NCBI RefSeq assembly: GCF_000346465.2
Contig: NC_034016.1
Span: 14,648,969 to 14,712,968 of the forward strand
Source of the DNA: Prunus persica
Taxonomy: Eukaryota; Streptophyta; Magnoliopsida; Rosales; Rosaceae
Reading direction: 5' to 3'
Length of the DNA stretch: 64,000 nt
Shown here: positions 11,721 to 24,695 of the stretch, one piece after another
How the letters are laid out: every line of letters begins with the position of its first letter
Position numbering within the stretch: the stretch's first letter is position 1
Program-made: the position numbers and the translations under genes
The notes under the pieces: generated by a model
Database searches by the model: none
Told to the model about the DNA's origin: nothing
What the model saw: only the letters and a program-made list of their open reading frames with translations

Positions 11721-12929
11721 ATGGCTTCTTCTATCGAAACCGGAGGGGCTTGGAGCACAATGGAAGATGTTTCTTTGTGTGAGGCTTGGCTCCAAATTTG
11801 TCATTGTCCCGTGTCCGGCAATGAAATGAAATTTTTTCATATGTGGAAAAAAATTCATGCCGAATTTTGTGAAAAAATTCCGGGGTCTACTCGTACGGAG
11901 ATGGCATTATCCAGTAGGTGGAAAATTCTCGATAAAGAGTTGGGAAAATGGAGAAATGCCCTAGCAAAAGCGATGGACAACTATAGAAGTGGGCAAAATC
12001 GTACTAACGAGGTAAGTATTTTATAATTTTTGTGTTATTAAGTTTAATCTCCTAATATATATATTTTGTTAATATTGCTTGCATTTTCAATATGTTGTAT
12101 ATATTTTGTTAATATTGCTTGCATTTTCAATATTTTGTTAATATTGCTTGCATTTTAAATATGTTGTATATATTTTGTTAATATTGCTTGCATTTTCAAT
12201 ATTTTGTTAATATTGCTTGCATTTTGAATATGTTGTTAATATTTCTTGTATTTTCAATATTTTGTTAATATTGCTTGTATTTTTAATATGTTGTTAATAT
12301 TTCTTGCATATCCAATATATTTTAAATATTTATTGCATTTCCATTTTTTTGTTCAATAGATGATTCAAGCACAAATGTGGTTCGGTGCAACCGGGGGTGG
12401 CAACAAAAGTTTCACCCATCATGAATGTTGGGAGGTGGTGAAATTTTGCAAACGCTTCGTAATTATTCCAACGGGTCCGGAGGTTGTGTTAAACGAGACG
12501 CCACTTCGTGATTCAATGACATCGGATTCACCTCTTGATTCTCCTATGAGTCAAGACTCACCCATCGAAAAGGAGCCGAGGCCCATTGGCCGAAAGCCCG
12601 TGAAGGCAAAGAAGAAGGGTAATTCAAGCAATCAAAATTCACAATTTTTGGAGGAAATTGCAAGGCAAAACGGCATAAGAATAGAAATGGAGCAAAAACG
12701 CCAAGAGCACGAGTTGGCCCTTGATGCTGAGTTTGCACGTGAAAGGGAGTATTTGCGCAAAAAAGATATGGACAAGACAGATCGGGAAACCATGGCGATG
12801 GATACAAGTCATATGTCCCCTGAAACAAAACAATTTTGGAAGCTAGAACGAAGGGATGTTATGAGAAGAAGACTTTTCCGGGATGATGGGCCTAGCAACA
12901 CGGATTGGTTAAATGATGGAAACCATTAA
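11721..12929 (+). CDS. Harbinger ORF1: Myb/SANT-like, NAM-associated-domain protein
   Basis: Two exons, 11721-12011 and 12360-12929, joined in phase 0 by GTAAGT and AATAG borders; 286 aa. The N-terminal half has the Trp-spaced pattern of a SANT/trihelix-like fold (GGAWSTMEDVSLCEAWLQI, later ALSSRWKILDKELGKW). The C-terminal half is rich in Lys, Glu and Arg and likely coiled (EKEPRPIGRKPVKAKKKG, then an E/R/K-rich helix). In PIF/Harbinger elements such a protein binds DNA and brings the transposase into the nucleus. No stop or frameshift is seen. The intron (12012-12359) is made of direct repeats of a 30-40 base AT-rich unit containing TTAATATTGCTTGCATTTT. Confidence 0.82.
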
Positions 12930-13242
12930 ATTAGTTAGCATATCTTTTATGTATTTGTATTTTAGTTGTTTTCTATTAAAGTTGTTATAATTCATGTATT
13001 TTATTTTATTAGTAATTCATAATGACTTGTATTACATTTCATTATTTAATAAACAAAGCATTCAATAAATTACCTTTTTATTCAACATATTCCATACTTC
13101 AAACAAAACATAATAAAAATAAAATTAAAAGTACAAACAAGGCACAATAATAAAAATAAAAGTACAAACAAGGCACAATAAAAATAAAAACACAACCAAA
13201 CCATACTAAATAAAACATAAGCAAAGCATCTATTCTCCATCA

Positions 13243-14610
13243 TTAATCTTCATTGCCTTTCACCGCCCATAGATGCTCCATCAAGTGAAATTGACGCATT
13301 TCATGAATATACGAAGATTGCATCTCCGTATATCGATCTATCATTCGGGTCATCAAATGACCATCCCTCACCAACGGTTCCGGCTCAAACGGTTCTCCAT
13401 TTGGCCCCATGGGCCTTTCATAAATCCGTGTCAAAGCCGTGTTCATTGGATCCGGTTCGTAGACCTCTAAAGCATCATAATCGTACTCATCCTCCACAAT
13501 CATATTATGGAGGATGATGCAAGTCATCATAATGCTTCTGAGGATCTCCTCATCAAACATGCGGGCCGCACCTCGAATAATCAACCACCTGGCTTGAAGG
13601 ATGCCAAAACACCTTTCGACATCTTTCCTGTATCCCTCTTGATATGTAGCAAATAATTTTTGCTTCTGGGATCGGGGATTTGGAATGGTTTTGACAAAAG
13701 TCGTCCACCTCGGGTAGATTCCATCAGCTAGGTAGTATCCTGTCTGGTATACTGTATTGTTGACTTCATAGGTGACATTGGGGCCCTGACCTCTCAATAC
13801 ATCGTTGAAGACGGGGGATTGACCCAGCACGTTGAGGTCATTTTGTGATCCTGCAACTCCGAAGAAGGCATGCCAAACCCATGTGTCGAAACCAGCAACC
13901 GCTTCAAGGATGATACTTTTTTGGCCTTTTCGATTTCCATAATCACCTTGCCAAGCAGTTGGGCAATTCTTCCATTGCCAATGCATGCAGTCGATGCTAC
14001 CAATCATTCCAGGGAATCCTCGAGCTTCGGCTTTTTGCAGAAGCCGTTGGAGGTCCCTGGGAGTAGGTCTACGCAGGTAGTCCCTAGTGTACAGAGTTTC
14101 AACAGCTTGACAAAATCTTACCAAAGCCTCCAACGTAGTGGACTTCCCCATCGGGGCAATCTCATCCACCTGATCAGCAGATGCTCCATACGCCAACATT
14201 CGTATAACAGCTGTAAGCTTTTGCTCCGGAAGAAGCCCCAAAACCCCAGCAGCATCACACTTTTGAACAAAGTATGCATCATAATTGCAAATATCATGCA
14301 TGACTTTATTGAACAAATGAGGTTGCATTCTAAATCGCCTTCGAAAATCAACATCAGAGTACAAAGAAGTTGGGATAAAATAATCTTCCAAAAGATTCTT
14401 ACCCCTAGAATGCCTATGTCTTTCCACATTCCGGCGGCGGCCGGCTTGTGAACTATGGCGGCGACCTTGGTTCTCTTCTTCTTCCAAAGCCACTGTTATG
14501 AGAACTTGCTCATCGACTTGTCTCTGCAACTCATTGACTTCATCTGCTCTACGGTTTCTCTCTCTTCTTTCTCTCTCTTGTCTCTCCAAGCATCTCCTAA
14601 ATTCTTCCAT
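13243..14610 (-). CDS. PIF/Harbinger transposase (DDE nuclease)
   Basis: Single-exon ORF of 455 aa, tail-to-tail with ORF1. An N-terminal Arg/Glu-rich helix is followed by the DDE_4-type nuclease: GSIDCMHWQWKNCP carries the first Asp (about D207), GSQNDLNVL the second (about D258), and KDVERCFGILQARW the Glu (about E332). ILHNMIVEDE follows near the C-terminus. All three catalytic residues are present and the frame is unbroken, so it may be active. Nuclear endonuclease/transposase activity is known for the family. The start at 14610 is the first Met of the helix, with a TATAAAA-like box about 90 bases upstream. Confidence 0.9.
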   Translation of the reverse strand: MEEFRRCLERQERERRERNRRADEVNELQRQVDEQVLITVALEEEENQGRRHSSQAGRRRNVERHRHSRGKNLLEDYFIPTSLYSDVDFRRRFRMQPHLFNKVMHDICNYDAYFVQKCDAAGVLGLLPEQKLTAVIRMLAYGASADQVDEIAPMGKSTTLEALVRFCQAVETLYTRDYLRRPTPRDLQRLLQKAEARGFPGMIGSIDCMHWQWKNCPTAWQGDYGNRKGQKSIILEAVAGFDTWVWHAFFGVAGSQNDLNVLGQSPVFNDVLRGQGPNVTYEVNNTVYQTGYYLADGIYPRWTTFVKTIPNPRSQKQKLFATYQEGYRKDVERCFGILQARWLIIRGAARMFDEEILRSIMMTCIILHNMIVEDEYDYDALEVYEPDPMNTALTRIYERPMGPNGEPFEPEPLVRDGHLMTRMIDRYTEMQSSYIHEMRQFHLMEHLWAVKGNED

Positions 14611-16013
14611 TCAGAATGAATGAAGTATGAATTATAAACTCTCAGAAATGAAAATATAGAAAGATGTGGTGTGAGAGGTATGAGCTGAGACTCTGGTTTT
14701 ATAGAAAAATTTGGCAAGATAGACATGCCACGTGGCTTGATTTTATTGGATGAAAATCATATCTGAAATTTGAAATTCATCCGAAATTTGAACCCTAATT
14801 TGTATGAAATTCAAAATTTGAAATTCATCCGAAATTTGAACCCAAATTTATCTGAAATTTGAACCCAAATTTATCTGAAATTTGAATTTTGAAATTCATC
14901 CGAAATTTGAACCCAAATTTATCTGAAATTTGAATTTTGAAATTCATTCGAAATTTGAATCCAAAAATTTATCTGAAATTTGAACTTTGAAATTAATCCG
15001 AAATTTGAATCCAAATATCTTATCCGAAAATTTTATCTGATTATGAATAGTCTTGACACGTAGGAATCCGAAAATCTTATCTGAAAATATTACCCAAATT
15101 AATTATTTTTATTAAAAAATAGGAGGAAAAAACAAAAAAGTAAATAGTAATTGCTATGGCTAAGGGCAACGGGTGGAGAAACGATTTACTATTTGCAAGG
15201 GCAACCACTATTCACGTAAATAGTGCTTGCCCTAGCTCCACCCTTGCCATGGCTAAGAGCATCTCCACCCACAAGGGCTAAGTTTAAGGCAAGGGCAAGT
15301 AAGGGCTGCCACTATTCACGTGAATAGTGTCAACCTTTGCATTTGTGGTTCCACCCATGAGGGCAAAGTCTAAGGCAATTACTATTCATTGTACTTTATT
15401 TCCTATTTTTTTATACTTTAAACCATTAATTTTGATAAGCTTTTTAGATTATATTTTCGGTTGTCATGTGTCACTATTTATTATAAAATTTTCACTTAAA
15501 ATTTAAGATAACATTTTTCGGATAAAATTTTCAAATAAAATTTTCGGATAAAATTTTCGGTTGCCACGTGTCCATATTTGTTATAAAATTCACATCCCAC
15601 TCATCATACAATTGAAATATCTACTCACTCATCATACAATTATTTTTAATTATTAGGTATTTATAGGGAAAATATCCAGAATTTTTTGGTATTTTTTTAA
15701 AAAAAATTTGAATTTTTTTCGATTTTTTTTGCAATTTTTTAAGCCAAAAAAAGCAAGGCCGTCAGATTTCTGGAAAAAATTGCATCGGAGGGTCCGGGAC
15801 GCGCCACGTGGCATATTCCTGTTGGAGCCTGTCGGAAGTGACGTCACGCTGACGTCACCAAACTCGGGCTTCAGCCCAGGCAAGACTTGCCCTTGGGCTT
15901 GATCGGGCTCGTGGGACCCACCACGAAACAGAGCTGCGGGCCTTGCGCTGGAGCCATCTCGGGCTCGCCCAGGGGGCCTTTCCCCCGGTTTCCTATGCGC
16001 GCTGGACGTGCTC

Positions 16014-16371
16014 TAAGGGCAAATGGGTGGAGTTGCTCTTAATAATAATAAAAAAACCGACCAACAATGTTATATTAAATTTCACAAAATTAATTATTAA
16101 AAAATGAATTAACAGTGTATATAAATCTTACGATTCTAAAAGACTTTTGGTTAGTCACCATTCTAGTTTCAGATAAATTTTCTAAAACTGTTTTGGCTAT
16201 TAAAATATGAGCCAGAAGAAGATATGGAATCCAAACCCTCCTCAAGACCACATCTCCTGCATGCAGGTGTTGGGCAATTTTTATACATGATTTATTATGT
16301 CATTCACTCAATATTTTGTAGTTTTTTTTCTTCATTTTTGTATTTCTATTTTTCTATTCAAACAACAATAA
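16014..16371. other. Intergenic region, no gene seen
   Basis: AT-rich DNA between the Harbinger right end and the next MITE. The 91-codon ORF starting at 16224 has no recognisable domain and runs into the MITE. Confidence 0.4.
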
Positions 16372-16838
16372 TGGTGTATTTACTAATCGGAAATTGGAAT
16401 TCTCATCAGAAATTGAATTTCACTTATGGAGGATTTCTGCGTTCACTTCACATCAAAGAATTGAAAAGTAAGTGGGGCCCACACAAAATTAGGAATTGAA
16501 TTCCTGATTTTGGAGGAATTCAATTCTTGGGTGGGAGGTGATATTCTAATTTTTGGAAAAGTAACCCAGGAATTCATATTTTTTACTCATTATATCCTCA
16601 CACAATTTTTAAAATTTCAAATATGCCATCTACTTTAACCCAACAACAAGGACATTTTAGTAATTAGCACAACTTCTACCCTAATTCCATATGATTTAGT
16701 AAACAACTTCAATACGAATCCGGAATCTAACTATCCTCAATCCATATGGTTTAGCAAACAACTTCATTAAGAATCTGGAATCTAATTCTCCTCAATTCAA
16801 TTCCTCCTAATCCAATTACGAATTAATAAACATGCCAT
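16372..16838. repeat. MITE with inverted ends
   Basis: The left end reads TATTTACTAATCGGAAATTG. The right end, complemented, reads TTTATTAATTCGTAATTGGA. Internal direct repeats contain AATCCGGAATCTAA-like units. The left arm is seen again at 63927-64000, at the window edge. Confidence 0.55.
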
Positions 16839-17207
16839 AAAGTTAACTATGATTTTCCACCTCTTCAAAGTCTCCATTCAAAGATGGTATCGTAATGTCT
16901 CGTATTTTAATTCTCAAAATAAATGGCCCAGATCAAAAGTCCATTAATTATCATGGTGGAGCCGCTTGTGCATATTATCATCTGTAGTTCTCATTCTCAA
17001 AGCAAATGTTATTGCAATTCCTTTCAAAACACTGATATTAATAAGAGGCACATTTTAGAATTTTGTCAGCAAACTCAGCATGAGTTGCGTGGGGAAATAG
17101 CTCTCTCATCCAATAAAAGATTCAGATTATGCTCAAAGGGTTTACTAAAACCTAACCAATGAAACTACAACAAGAAGTTGAGACATAATCTAGCTAAATC
17201 CCTATGG

Positions 17208-20200
17208 TCATGCATTTTGTTCATCAGTCTTGTCCGTTTGAATACAACTCAATCTTGAAGCACCCAAACATATAAGGAATATGGCAGGCAAAAGGGAGGC
17301 TTTGAGAGGATTTTGATGATGCCGAATGAAGTAAACGTACTGAACTGTCGAGCAAATACACTGAGAGATGGCACCAAGTAATCCAAAAATGTCAAGAACA
17401 TCACCAAATAGCCTTCGCTGGGGTCTTGGATAATAAAACCACCACAACGTCCTCCACCTCCTCAATTCAACTCTTTCCTTTTTACCCTTGTAAATGAGCT
17501 CCCAGATGCAAGTCAGTACAGCAGAAATAGCCAACATTACACCAAATACTGCATACTGGGGATTCCTTGGGGAGGAAACCTGATCAAAAGCAAGTGACAA
17601 AATCTCTAGGCACAGGGCAATGAGTAAAAAGATCCACTTTGCTGAAGTAGCCTACAAATAAATCAGTAATACAATGAACTAAAACTTAACAAGCAAGAAC
17701 AATGCAAAAGAAAATGTAGGTTAACTATGATTATGAGTTATGACTATTCGACAACCATTAGGCTTGAAAAATGATGTAGAACAGATGGGGAAAGCAATTG
17801 AAGAGGAGTTGCAAAGACGCATGCGCAAGGGTAAATCAGGCAAAACACATCACTTTGCTATGATGTATCGGCTTTTTCGGGCATCTGAGATTGTTTAGCA
17901 GCTTGAAACCTGGCGTTAAACTTTTTACACTTTTTGGAAATTTTGTTATTTTTCTATTTTAATTCATTGTTTATTCCTAGAATTTCTAGGAATATTTAAG
18001 TAGATTTTACCTGTGACTAGGGTCTTTTTTTTAAAATTCCAATTTGTCAAATAAACCTTAAGGTTTCCTCATATCTTCTTGGTGGATTTCAGAGTTACAT
18101 GTTCTAGGCTAAAGTTTTAGCCAATCTATTGTCCTCGTCATGCTATGTCAAAAAACTTAAACTGTCACGAAATAAGTCAACAATATATATCAAACTGACA
18201 CCTCCCTCACGTGCAGCCCCAATCCTACACAATTAGACCCTTCGAACTAGAGCTTTAATGTTAATACCATGTTAGAAAACGTATAGGCTCCAAAAGCTAA
18301 GGAAGGACCAAATGATAAGATTTTAAAAAAAATTTACAACATAATTCCAAAATATAAACACTTGAAAATAACCACGAGTGAATGTACTTTCAAAAACTTG
18401 GAAACTCGATGACAAAGATTGCGGCTAATATAGGGAGGCGGTTTCAAAAATAAAATAAAAGAAAAAAAATGTGTCGTATAGTAAGTGGAAGACATTTTAC
18501 CTTAGCGCTCAATGTCTTATCCGGTACACGCAAAGTTACCATAATGTCCTCAGTTCTATTTATTCCCTAGTATGAAAAAAAAAATTGCATTAATAGAGCA
18601 AGTTATTTGTCAAATAATAGTGAAAGTATTTCAAATTATTCTAGAACTATTTTCCTTTAAAATTTCAATAAGAAAATTATATTCTACATATGGCATACAT
18701 ATATTTACTTACCGTATTTTCCGATAGAACATGGTTAACATTCTTGTAAAACCACGACCTGCTATGTCGCCGACTTCTGAGCCTAGTTAAAGAATCTTGG
18801 CAGGAAAATATTTCTCTACCCATTTTTTGTATCAAGTCATTCATCCAAATATGGTCTTCTTTAATAATTACCAAGGCCTTTTCTATGAGTACTTGAATAC
18901 CGTACTCAGGGTTCTGGTGACAACTTTCTAGCATTTTTATCACATAGTTCTTATTTTTACCTTTTAAGAAACATGCAATGTCAAGGAAAACTTCTTTAAC
19001 CAGATCTTCTAGTGCATCGTAACTTATTTGGACAATGTCTTGAATCTCTAAGTCAACAACTCTTTTGTAATCATCCAATGCAGCTTTCCATTGATCTATG
19101 CTTCTACCACATAGGAGTGAACCTATAATTGTGAGAGCTAATGGAAGCCCCTTAGCATAGTGCACTATTGCAGTAGCGACTTTCGCATAATCATCAGGAA
19201 GTTTATTTCTTCGGAAGGCATTCCAACTGAAGAGCTCAAAAGCTTCATCAAAATATAATTCCTTCACCTTGTATATTAGGTTAACTTGATGAGCGGTTAA
19301 CAAATGTTTGTCTCTTGTTGTTATGATGATTCTACTGCCCAAACCAAACCAATCAGACCCTCCAACCAATTTGTTTAATTGGTCCAATTGATTCACGTTA
19401 TCAAGAATTAAGAGGACTTTCTTGTGGCTCAATATTTTCTTTATCACATTGATTCCTTTATCAACATGGGTCCAGTCCAATTGTTTCTCTCCTAGGATCT
19501 CAGAAAGAACAATCTTTTGTAGTTTGACTAGGCCTCCAGGTGCCACTGAATTTTCTCCTACACTTGCCAAAAAACAGCTACATTCGAACTCATGGGCAAT
19601 CGAATTATAAACAGCTTTAGCAATTGTTGTCTTACCTATTCCATTCGGCCCCCATATTCCTAACATGCGAACATCATTTACCCCAATTCCTAAAAGCTCA
19701 CTTATATCTTGTACGCGAGACTCTATTCCAACTGGATACTTTGCCACATTGAAATAAGTTCGGTTTAATACTTGTGCTGAAATTTCTTCAACAATGTTAT
19801 GAACAAATTTAGAATTGTGCCTGCCAGTTAAAAGCATATGAAACATTTAATGAAATGGAATTTTGCTAGCTAGCTATATATTTCGATCTTATAATTCTGT
19901 CTAAAAAGGAAAAGGGAATATAAACTCTCTCAATAATTTCTCAAGAGGAAGATGCTATATATGTTTAACCAAACAAGCGACTTTAGTTTTATTTTATTCA
20001 TATTACTTTCCTTAAGAAAAGTAATAATCCTAGCACACTAAGTTCACAAATTTGAGATCAATGTGGCAGTATTTCGTTTATTTATATATGAACTTATTAC
20101 AATTTCCATTTGTTTATTATAAGTATGATATTCTCATATCAAATGTTCTATTATTTGGCGACCAAATTTAATATAATTTTTTTTCTTGTGATGCTAGTAC

Positions 20201-21199
20201 GTGTGTTGGTGCCCAGGTATGACATGTAGGATAGATTAGGAGAAAAACTTAGTTGTTGCAAGGATAATATTGTTTTCCTATTTTCGACTAATAATGCTAT
20301 GCCAAGTGGAAGTGTTGTCACGCATGTCATAACGTTATTGACCAGAAATAACAAAATACTATCCTCGTTTCATGGAAGTATTTCTCCTTAGACTAGATGA
20401 TTGTCAACCTATGCTAGGGTACAACAACACCGAAGAAATCTTGTTTAACTGCCGAAGAAATCTTGTTTAACTGCTGAAATTCCAATTTTATAATCTCATA
20501 TATATTCTCGTTCCCATTTCGATTCTTTTTACTTATGATTCATTTTTATCTTGATTTCTTGTTATGTAATAATGTGTGAGCAAATTTGTTAAGTACTAAA
20601 ATGGATGAATTTTTTTAACAAAATAAAGAAATTAGAAACAAATAAATAAATCGAAACGCTAGTAAGTGGTTCTTAGAAATATACCCGTCCAAGAAATACC
20701 ACCCCGGCAAATTTGTTGCTTCTCTAAGAGCTGCCCTCCATCTCAGCACCTTCTCCATGTTATCTCTGAATTTGTTTTCATGGTTAGCAAATGCCTCACC
20801 AAAACTGCCTTGTTGGTTGCGCACATCTATGAGATCCACCTTGTAATAAACTGGCCAAACAATTTTCTGCTTTGCTGCTCTACATTGAAGGATCTCAACC
20901 AGTTCATCCAAGCACCAGACTGAAGATGCAAAATTCTCGGAGAATACGATGATAGAAATCCTTGACTCTCCAATCGCTTTAAAAAGCGTTGGCATTAATA
21001 GTAGTTCTTCTTCTCTTCTGATAAGCTCATCGGCAAGGAAGGTTTTAATTCCCCTTTGAAGCAAATTTCTGTACAAATTGTCTGTGAAATTGTTGTGGGT
21101 ATCCGCGTCTCTATAACAGAGAAAGACATCATATGCCCATGAATGGTTGAAAGAAGAAACGGAAGAGGCTCCTAATAATTGAGTGGTCACTGAATCCAT
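17208..21199 (-). CDS. Gene D: TIR-NBS-4TM immune receptor-like protein, complete
   Basis: Four exons on the minus strand: 21199-20685, 19820-18713, 18566-18501 and 17651-17208. GT-AG borders and phases (2,0,0) agree; 710 aa. TIR at about 20-170 (YDVFLCYRDADT; VWCLDEL with Glu99 at the position of the NADase glutamate). NB-ARC at about 173-541: P-loop GPNGIGKTT, kinase-2 VLLILDNV (second Asp replaced by Asn), GSRIIITTR, GLPLAL, RNBS-D FLDIACFLKG, and MND in place of MHD. A 22-residue linker precedes four hydrophobic segments (about 564-690). No LRR is present. It is the only member here with the full ARC2. The Asn in kinase-2 and the variant MHD may change nucleotide cycling. A pathogen target cannot be inferred. 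Confidence 0.85.
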
Positions 21200-21235
21200 T
21201 TTGTTTGAGAATGATATGTCAAAGACTTGAAATAA

Positions 21236-21243
21236 TTTATATA
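21236..21243 (-). promoter_or_regulatory. TATA-box candidate of gene D
   Basis: The minus strand reads CTATATAAATT about 40 bases upstream of the ATG at 21199, implying a very short 5'UTR. The same element and leader are preserved beside the TIR relic at 28252-28349. Confidence 0.5.
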
Positions 21244-21244
21244 G

Positions 21245-22043
21245 GGTTTAGGGTGTATGCCACTTGCTGTATATTAATTATTTGCAAAGTTGTTTCCTGT
21301 TACCTTCACTTGCTGTGGAAGTCAACTTGAATGAGATCGCTTGTTATTTCCTGCGGATTTCGGTGCAACTTTGAAGGTGTTTACTAATCCAGTCGTGTAT
21401 ATACTTGATGATGAAGATGGATAACCAACCGAAACAAGATTTGACCTATCATCTGTCAATTAAAGGTGCCTCGTATTTCTTAACTCATGATACCATGAAG
21501 AAAATTGAGGTCTCACCTACCCCAAAATTAACTGGCAATGAAGGAAGTAGTTCAACACCTTATAAGTCCTTAATAAGTTTCTCAACTTTCTAATATGGGA
21601 CAATTTTTCACATTCTCACAAAAGAAGCCACACAACCAAATGCTCAAGCCATTAAGTTTAACTTTTAGTTTCAGAGTGTGGGTTCGGTTGAGTGGCGGAT
21701 ATAGCCATGTCTGCCTACCCGAAAAATTTCAGAAAAATAAAATATATATGCAGCTTCCTAAACCCAAGACCCTAGAGGCATATGCATGAGAGAGAGAGAG
21801 AGAGTGAAGCCGACATGCAACCGCTAAGGCTCAGGCTTTATCACCCAGTTTTCAAGGTTAATATTCTTTTCTTCATAGTTCTAGTATGATACTGGATTGT
21901 TGTCAAAACATCTACGGAAGAAATTTTTTTTTCACTCAAATGGTAAAGTTTAGTATGTAAATTTTACTTACTCGACTTTTGAATTTTTTAGTATGTAAAT
22001 TTTTCCTACTCAACTTTTGAATCCTGAAACTGCCACTATTCGT
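21245..22043. other. Upstream region of gene D
   Basis: No gene is seen. Much of it is repeated at about 28390-28780 (shared GTGTTTACTAATCCAGTCGT), so it belongs to the duplicated receptor unit. A short GA microsatellite lies at 21789-21804. Short ORFs here lack domains. Confidence 0.55.
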
Positions 22044-22255
22044 TTCGATCATAACTCAATCGAATAATATTTTAAACTTCTTATTAAAAAAGGAAAAAAA
22101 CGAAAAAGAACGTGCAAGTTAGGGTCCTGAGACTTTGTCTAATTTGTTATTTTAAATTGATTTGGAAAAAAGTCTCCTATTCTTAGTTGACCCTTAGTTT
22201 ATACTCTGTAGTTTGTCCCATGTACTGCGCGTGTGAAGTTGTGTGGTTGAAGCAG
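22044..22255. repeat. Cluster unit-boundary block, copy 2
   Basis: Second copy of the block at 10985-11220. It is upstream of gene D in the minus-strand sense and followed by three short repeats of an AAGCAGTCTGACCAT-like unit (22249-22313). Confidence 0.65.
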
Positions 22256-24107
22256 TCTGACCATGAAACTTAAAGCAGTCTTATCATGATACTTAAAGCA
22301 GTCTGACCATAAAACATTGTTTTGAATGCAAGTGATAGTTTAAATCACAAATGGAGGGAGTTTCTCACACACAATACTACAGTGTTGTGGGAATTTGAAC
22401 CTGATATACCACTAGTTTGAGAGAAATTCAATTGCTTTTTCACCTCAGCCACACTTCCATAAACACAAATATGCCCCCAGCACAAGCTCCTAGGAACGTT
22501 CACCACCTTTCCTGTAATCGAATGTATATTAAAGATCAATACACAACAAAGACTCAGTCATTCCTCCAAGACCTCCTATGTTTTAATTCCTCTTCACGCC
22601 TATTTTCCTATACAAGTTACGCAGCACAAATGTTGTGACGCGTTGGTTGGTGGTGTGCCCTATTTTTCTTTTTGTTGCAGACTTTTATGAATAGAATATG
22701 TTGGGCCGTCAAATTTAGAAAGAAGAACTTGGACCACGTCAGGAGTCTTTCGGTAAAAGAGGCCTTTCTTCGTATGGAGGCCCAAATCAGGATCCTTTTT
22801 TGGCTTTTGCTTCGTCTGGAGTCGTTCCGTTATTGGGGACTTCAACTATGGAGGTCATCTCAATCCTGTTTTCTGTCTTGCACTTTTTATTATTGGCAAT
22901 TAGTTTGCGCGCACCCAAACACCCAAGATAGATGACGGGCAGAATGTTTACTTTGAAAGGATTCTCCATGCCCTTAAGCATGCACACAAACCGAGCTATG
23001 GTGGATAGCCACTGAGAGATTACACAAATTATTAATCCAAAAATGTCAGGAAACATTTCTAAACGCGCGCTTGAGCTTTCTCCATTTTTACACTTGAGAA
23101 TGAGTTCGCAGATGTTAAAGAATAGAGCCACAGAAGCCAACCACATACCAGTGAGTGCAAACTGTGGATTTCCTGGGGAGAAAAACTGATCACAAATAGC
23201 TGCAAGGATCTCCAGGAAGAAGCTAATGATTAAAAATATCCACTCTACTGTGTCGGCCTGCAAAAAAGATAATTAGCCACACAATCAACAAAATCTTCTC
23301 TGCTAAAGGAAAAATAAGACAGTTGAAGATTTTTTACCTCTAATAAGAAGCTTTTAATAGTAGTACTCCAACTTGTATTTTCTACCACGCCTGCTTTCGG
23401 TTTGGGTTGCTAGTATGAAAAGGCAAGTGCATTAACAAATTATATATATAAAAAGGTTTTGTTTGTAAATTTGAATACATATGTGTATTAAAAGATTATA
23501 TATAATACTTACTGTAACATCGTCAATTTGGTTACGTAGCTTTTCCAATATTTTAGTATCGGAGCTCGTTTCATCTCGTCCAGGAAACCCTTCAGTGCCT
23601 TCAGTTGCATTTACTCCCTAGAGTAACCGAAATAAAAGCAATTGCATGCATAAATAAATAAATAAATAAAAGGAATTTTCTTGACAAATTGAATAAGATA
23701 ATACATATGTGTACATATATTATACTCACTGTGACAGCCTCAGTGTTAGGAATTCTTCCTTGAAGTGTTTGTAATGCTAGAGTACTGGAGAATGTCTGAT
23801 CTCCTTCAACCAACTTTTCAGTGTTTTCAACTTTGTTTAGTGCCTATTTTTTCAAAAAAATAATTATATCAACAAAGTAATATATAAAAAAAGTAAAATG
23901 GTTTCCCTACTTCCTTCAAGGACAAACTAACAAACAAAAAATAAAAAGGTTTAGGGTTTAGGGTAAAACAATACATATGTGCATATAAATATTTATATAC
24001 ATGTATTCTACTTACATCGTCAGTTCCCGGAGCTTTTCCTAGCAAGTCTTCTTCTTGAATACTGGAGAATGTCTTATCTCCTTCAACCAAGTTTACATTG
24101 TTTTCAT

Positions 24108-24695
24108 TAGGGGTGGGCACTCAAACCGGCGAACCGGAAATCCAAGCCGAACCGCACCGAACCAAATCGGAAAAAAACCGAGTTGACTAAAAAGTCAAAA
24201 ACCGGTCAAAAACCGAACCGAACCGGTTTGGACCGGTTCCAGATCCGGTTCCATGTCTTCAAAACCGAACCGGGCCGAACCGAACCGGTGAAACTAAAAA
24301 TATATATAATTTCAATATATATTTATATTTAATGCTATATTTTAATTTCACTAAAAAAACCTAATATTTATCCAAGTTCATCTCAAAATATCTCTCTTTT
24401 CTCACTTTAGATGTATTTTTATACGAGATTGAATATTTTGTTAATTTTCAAGTAGAAAGTAATATTTCAGTTGAGAATTGTATTAAAAATATTTGAAGAA
24501 TAATTGTTTATAATCCGGTTCAAGCCGAACGGAACCGGAACCGGACGAAACCGGAGCGAAACCGGTTCAAACCGAACCGGACAGTTTTTGAAATTTTTTT
24601 AATTAAAACCGAACCGAACCAAACCGGATGAATAGTACCGGATCGGTTCTAATTTGAGGCAAAAACCGGTCCAAACCGAACCGTGCCCACCCCTA
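24108..24695. mobile_element. Non-autonomous hAT element inside a coding exon of F
   Basis: The terminal repeats TAGGGGTGGGCAC and its exact complement are flanked by an 8-bp duplication GTTTTCAT (24100-24107 and 24696-24703), the hAT signature. Both subterminal parts are packed with ACCGAACCGG-type repeats. It carries no transposase. Removing the element and one duplication restores a 105-base exon, 35 codons in phase 0. Confidence 0.88.

Larger units (their letters stand above)
11274..16013. mobile_element. PIF/Harbinger-type DNA transposon region (boundaries approximate)
   Basis: The left end reads TTA then GAGTGGCTCCAGCG at 11274. The right end read inward is GAGCACGTCCAGCG from 16013. 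Both subterminal regions share GC-rich GGGACCCACCA, a GCCACGTG motif and a CTATAAATACC box. Between them lie the two convergent Harbinger genes. Flanking triplets are TTA and TAA, so an identical target duplication is not shown. DNA at about 15250-16040 also has its own inverted ends (GAGCATCTCCACCC and its near complement), so MITEs are nested at the right side. Direct repeats built on CATCCGAAATTTGAA fill 14760-15010. Confidence 0.6.
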
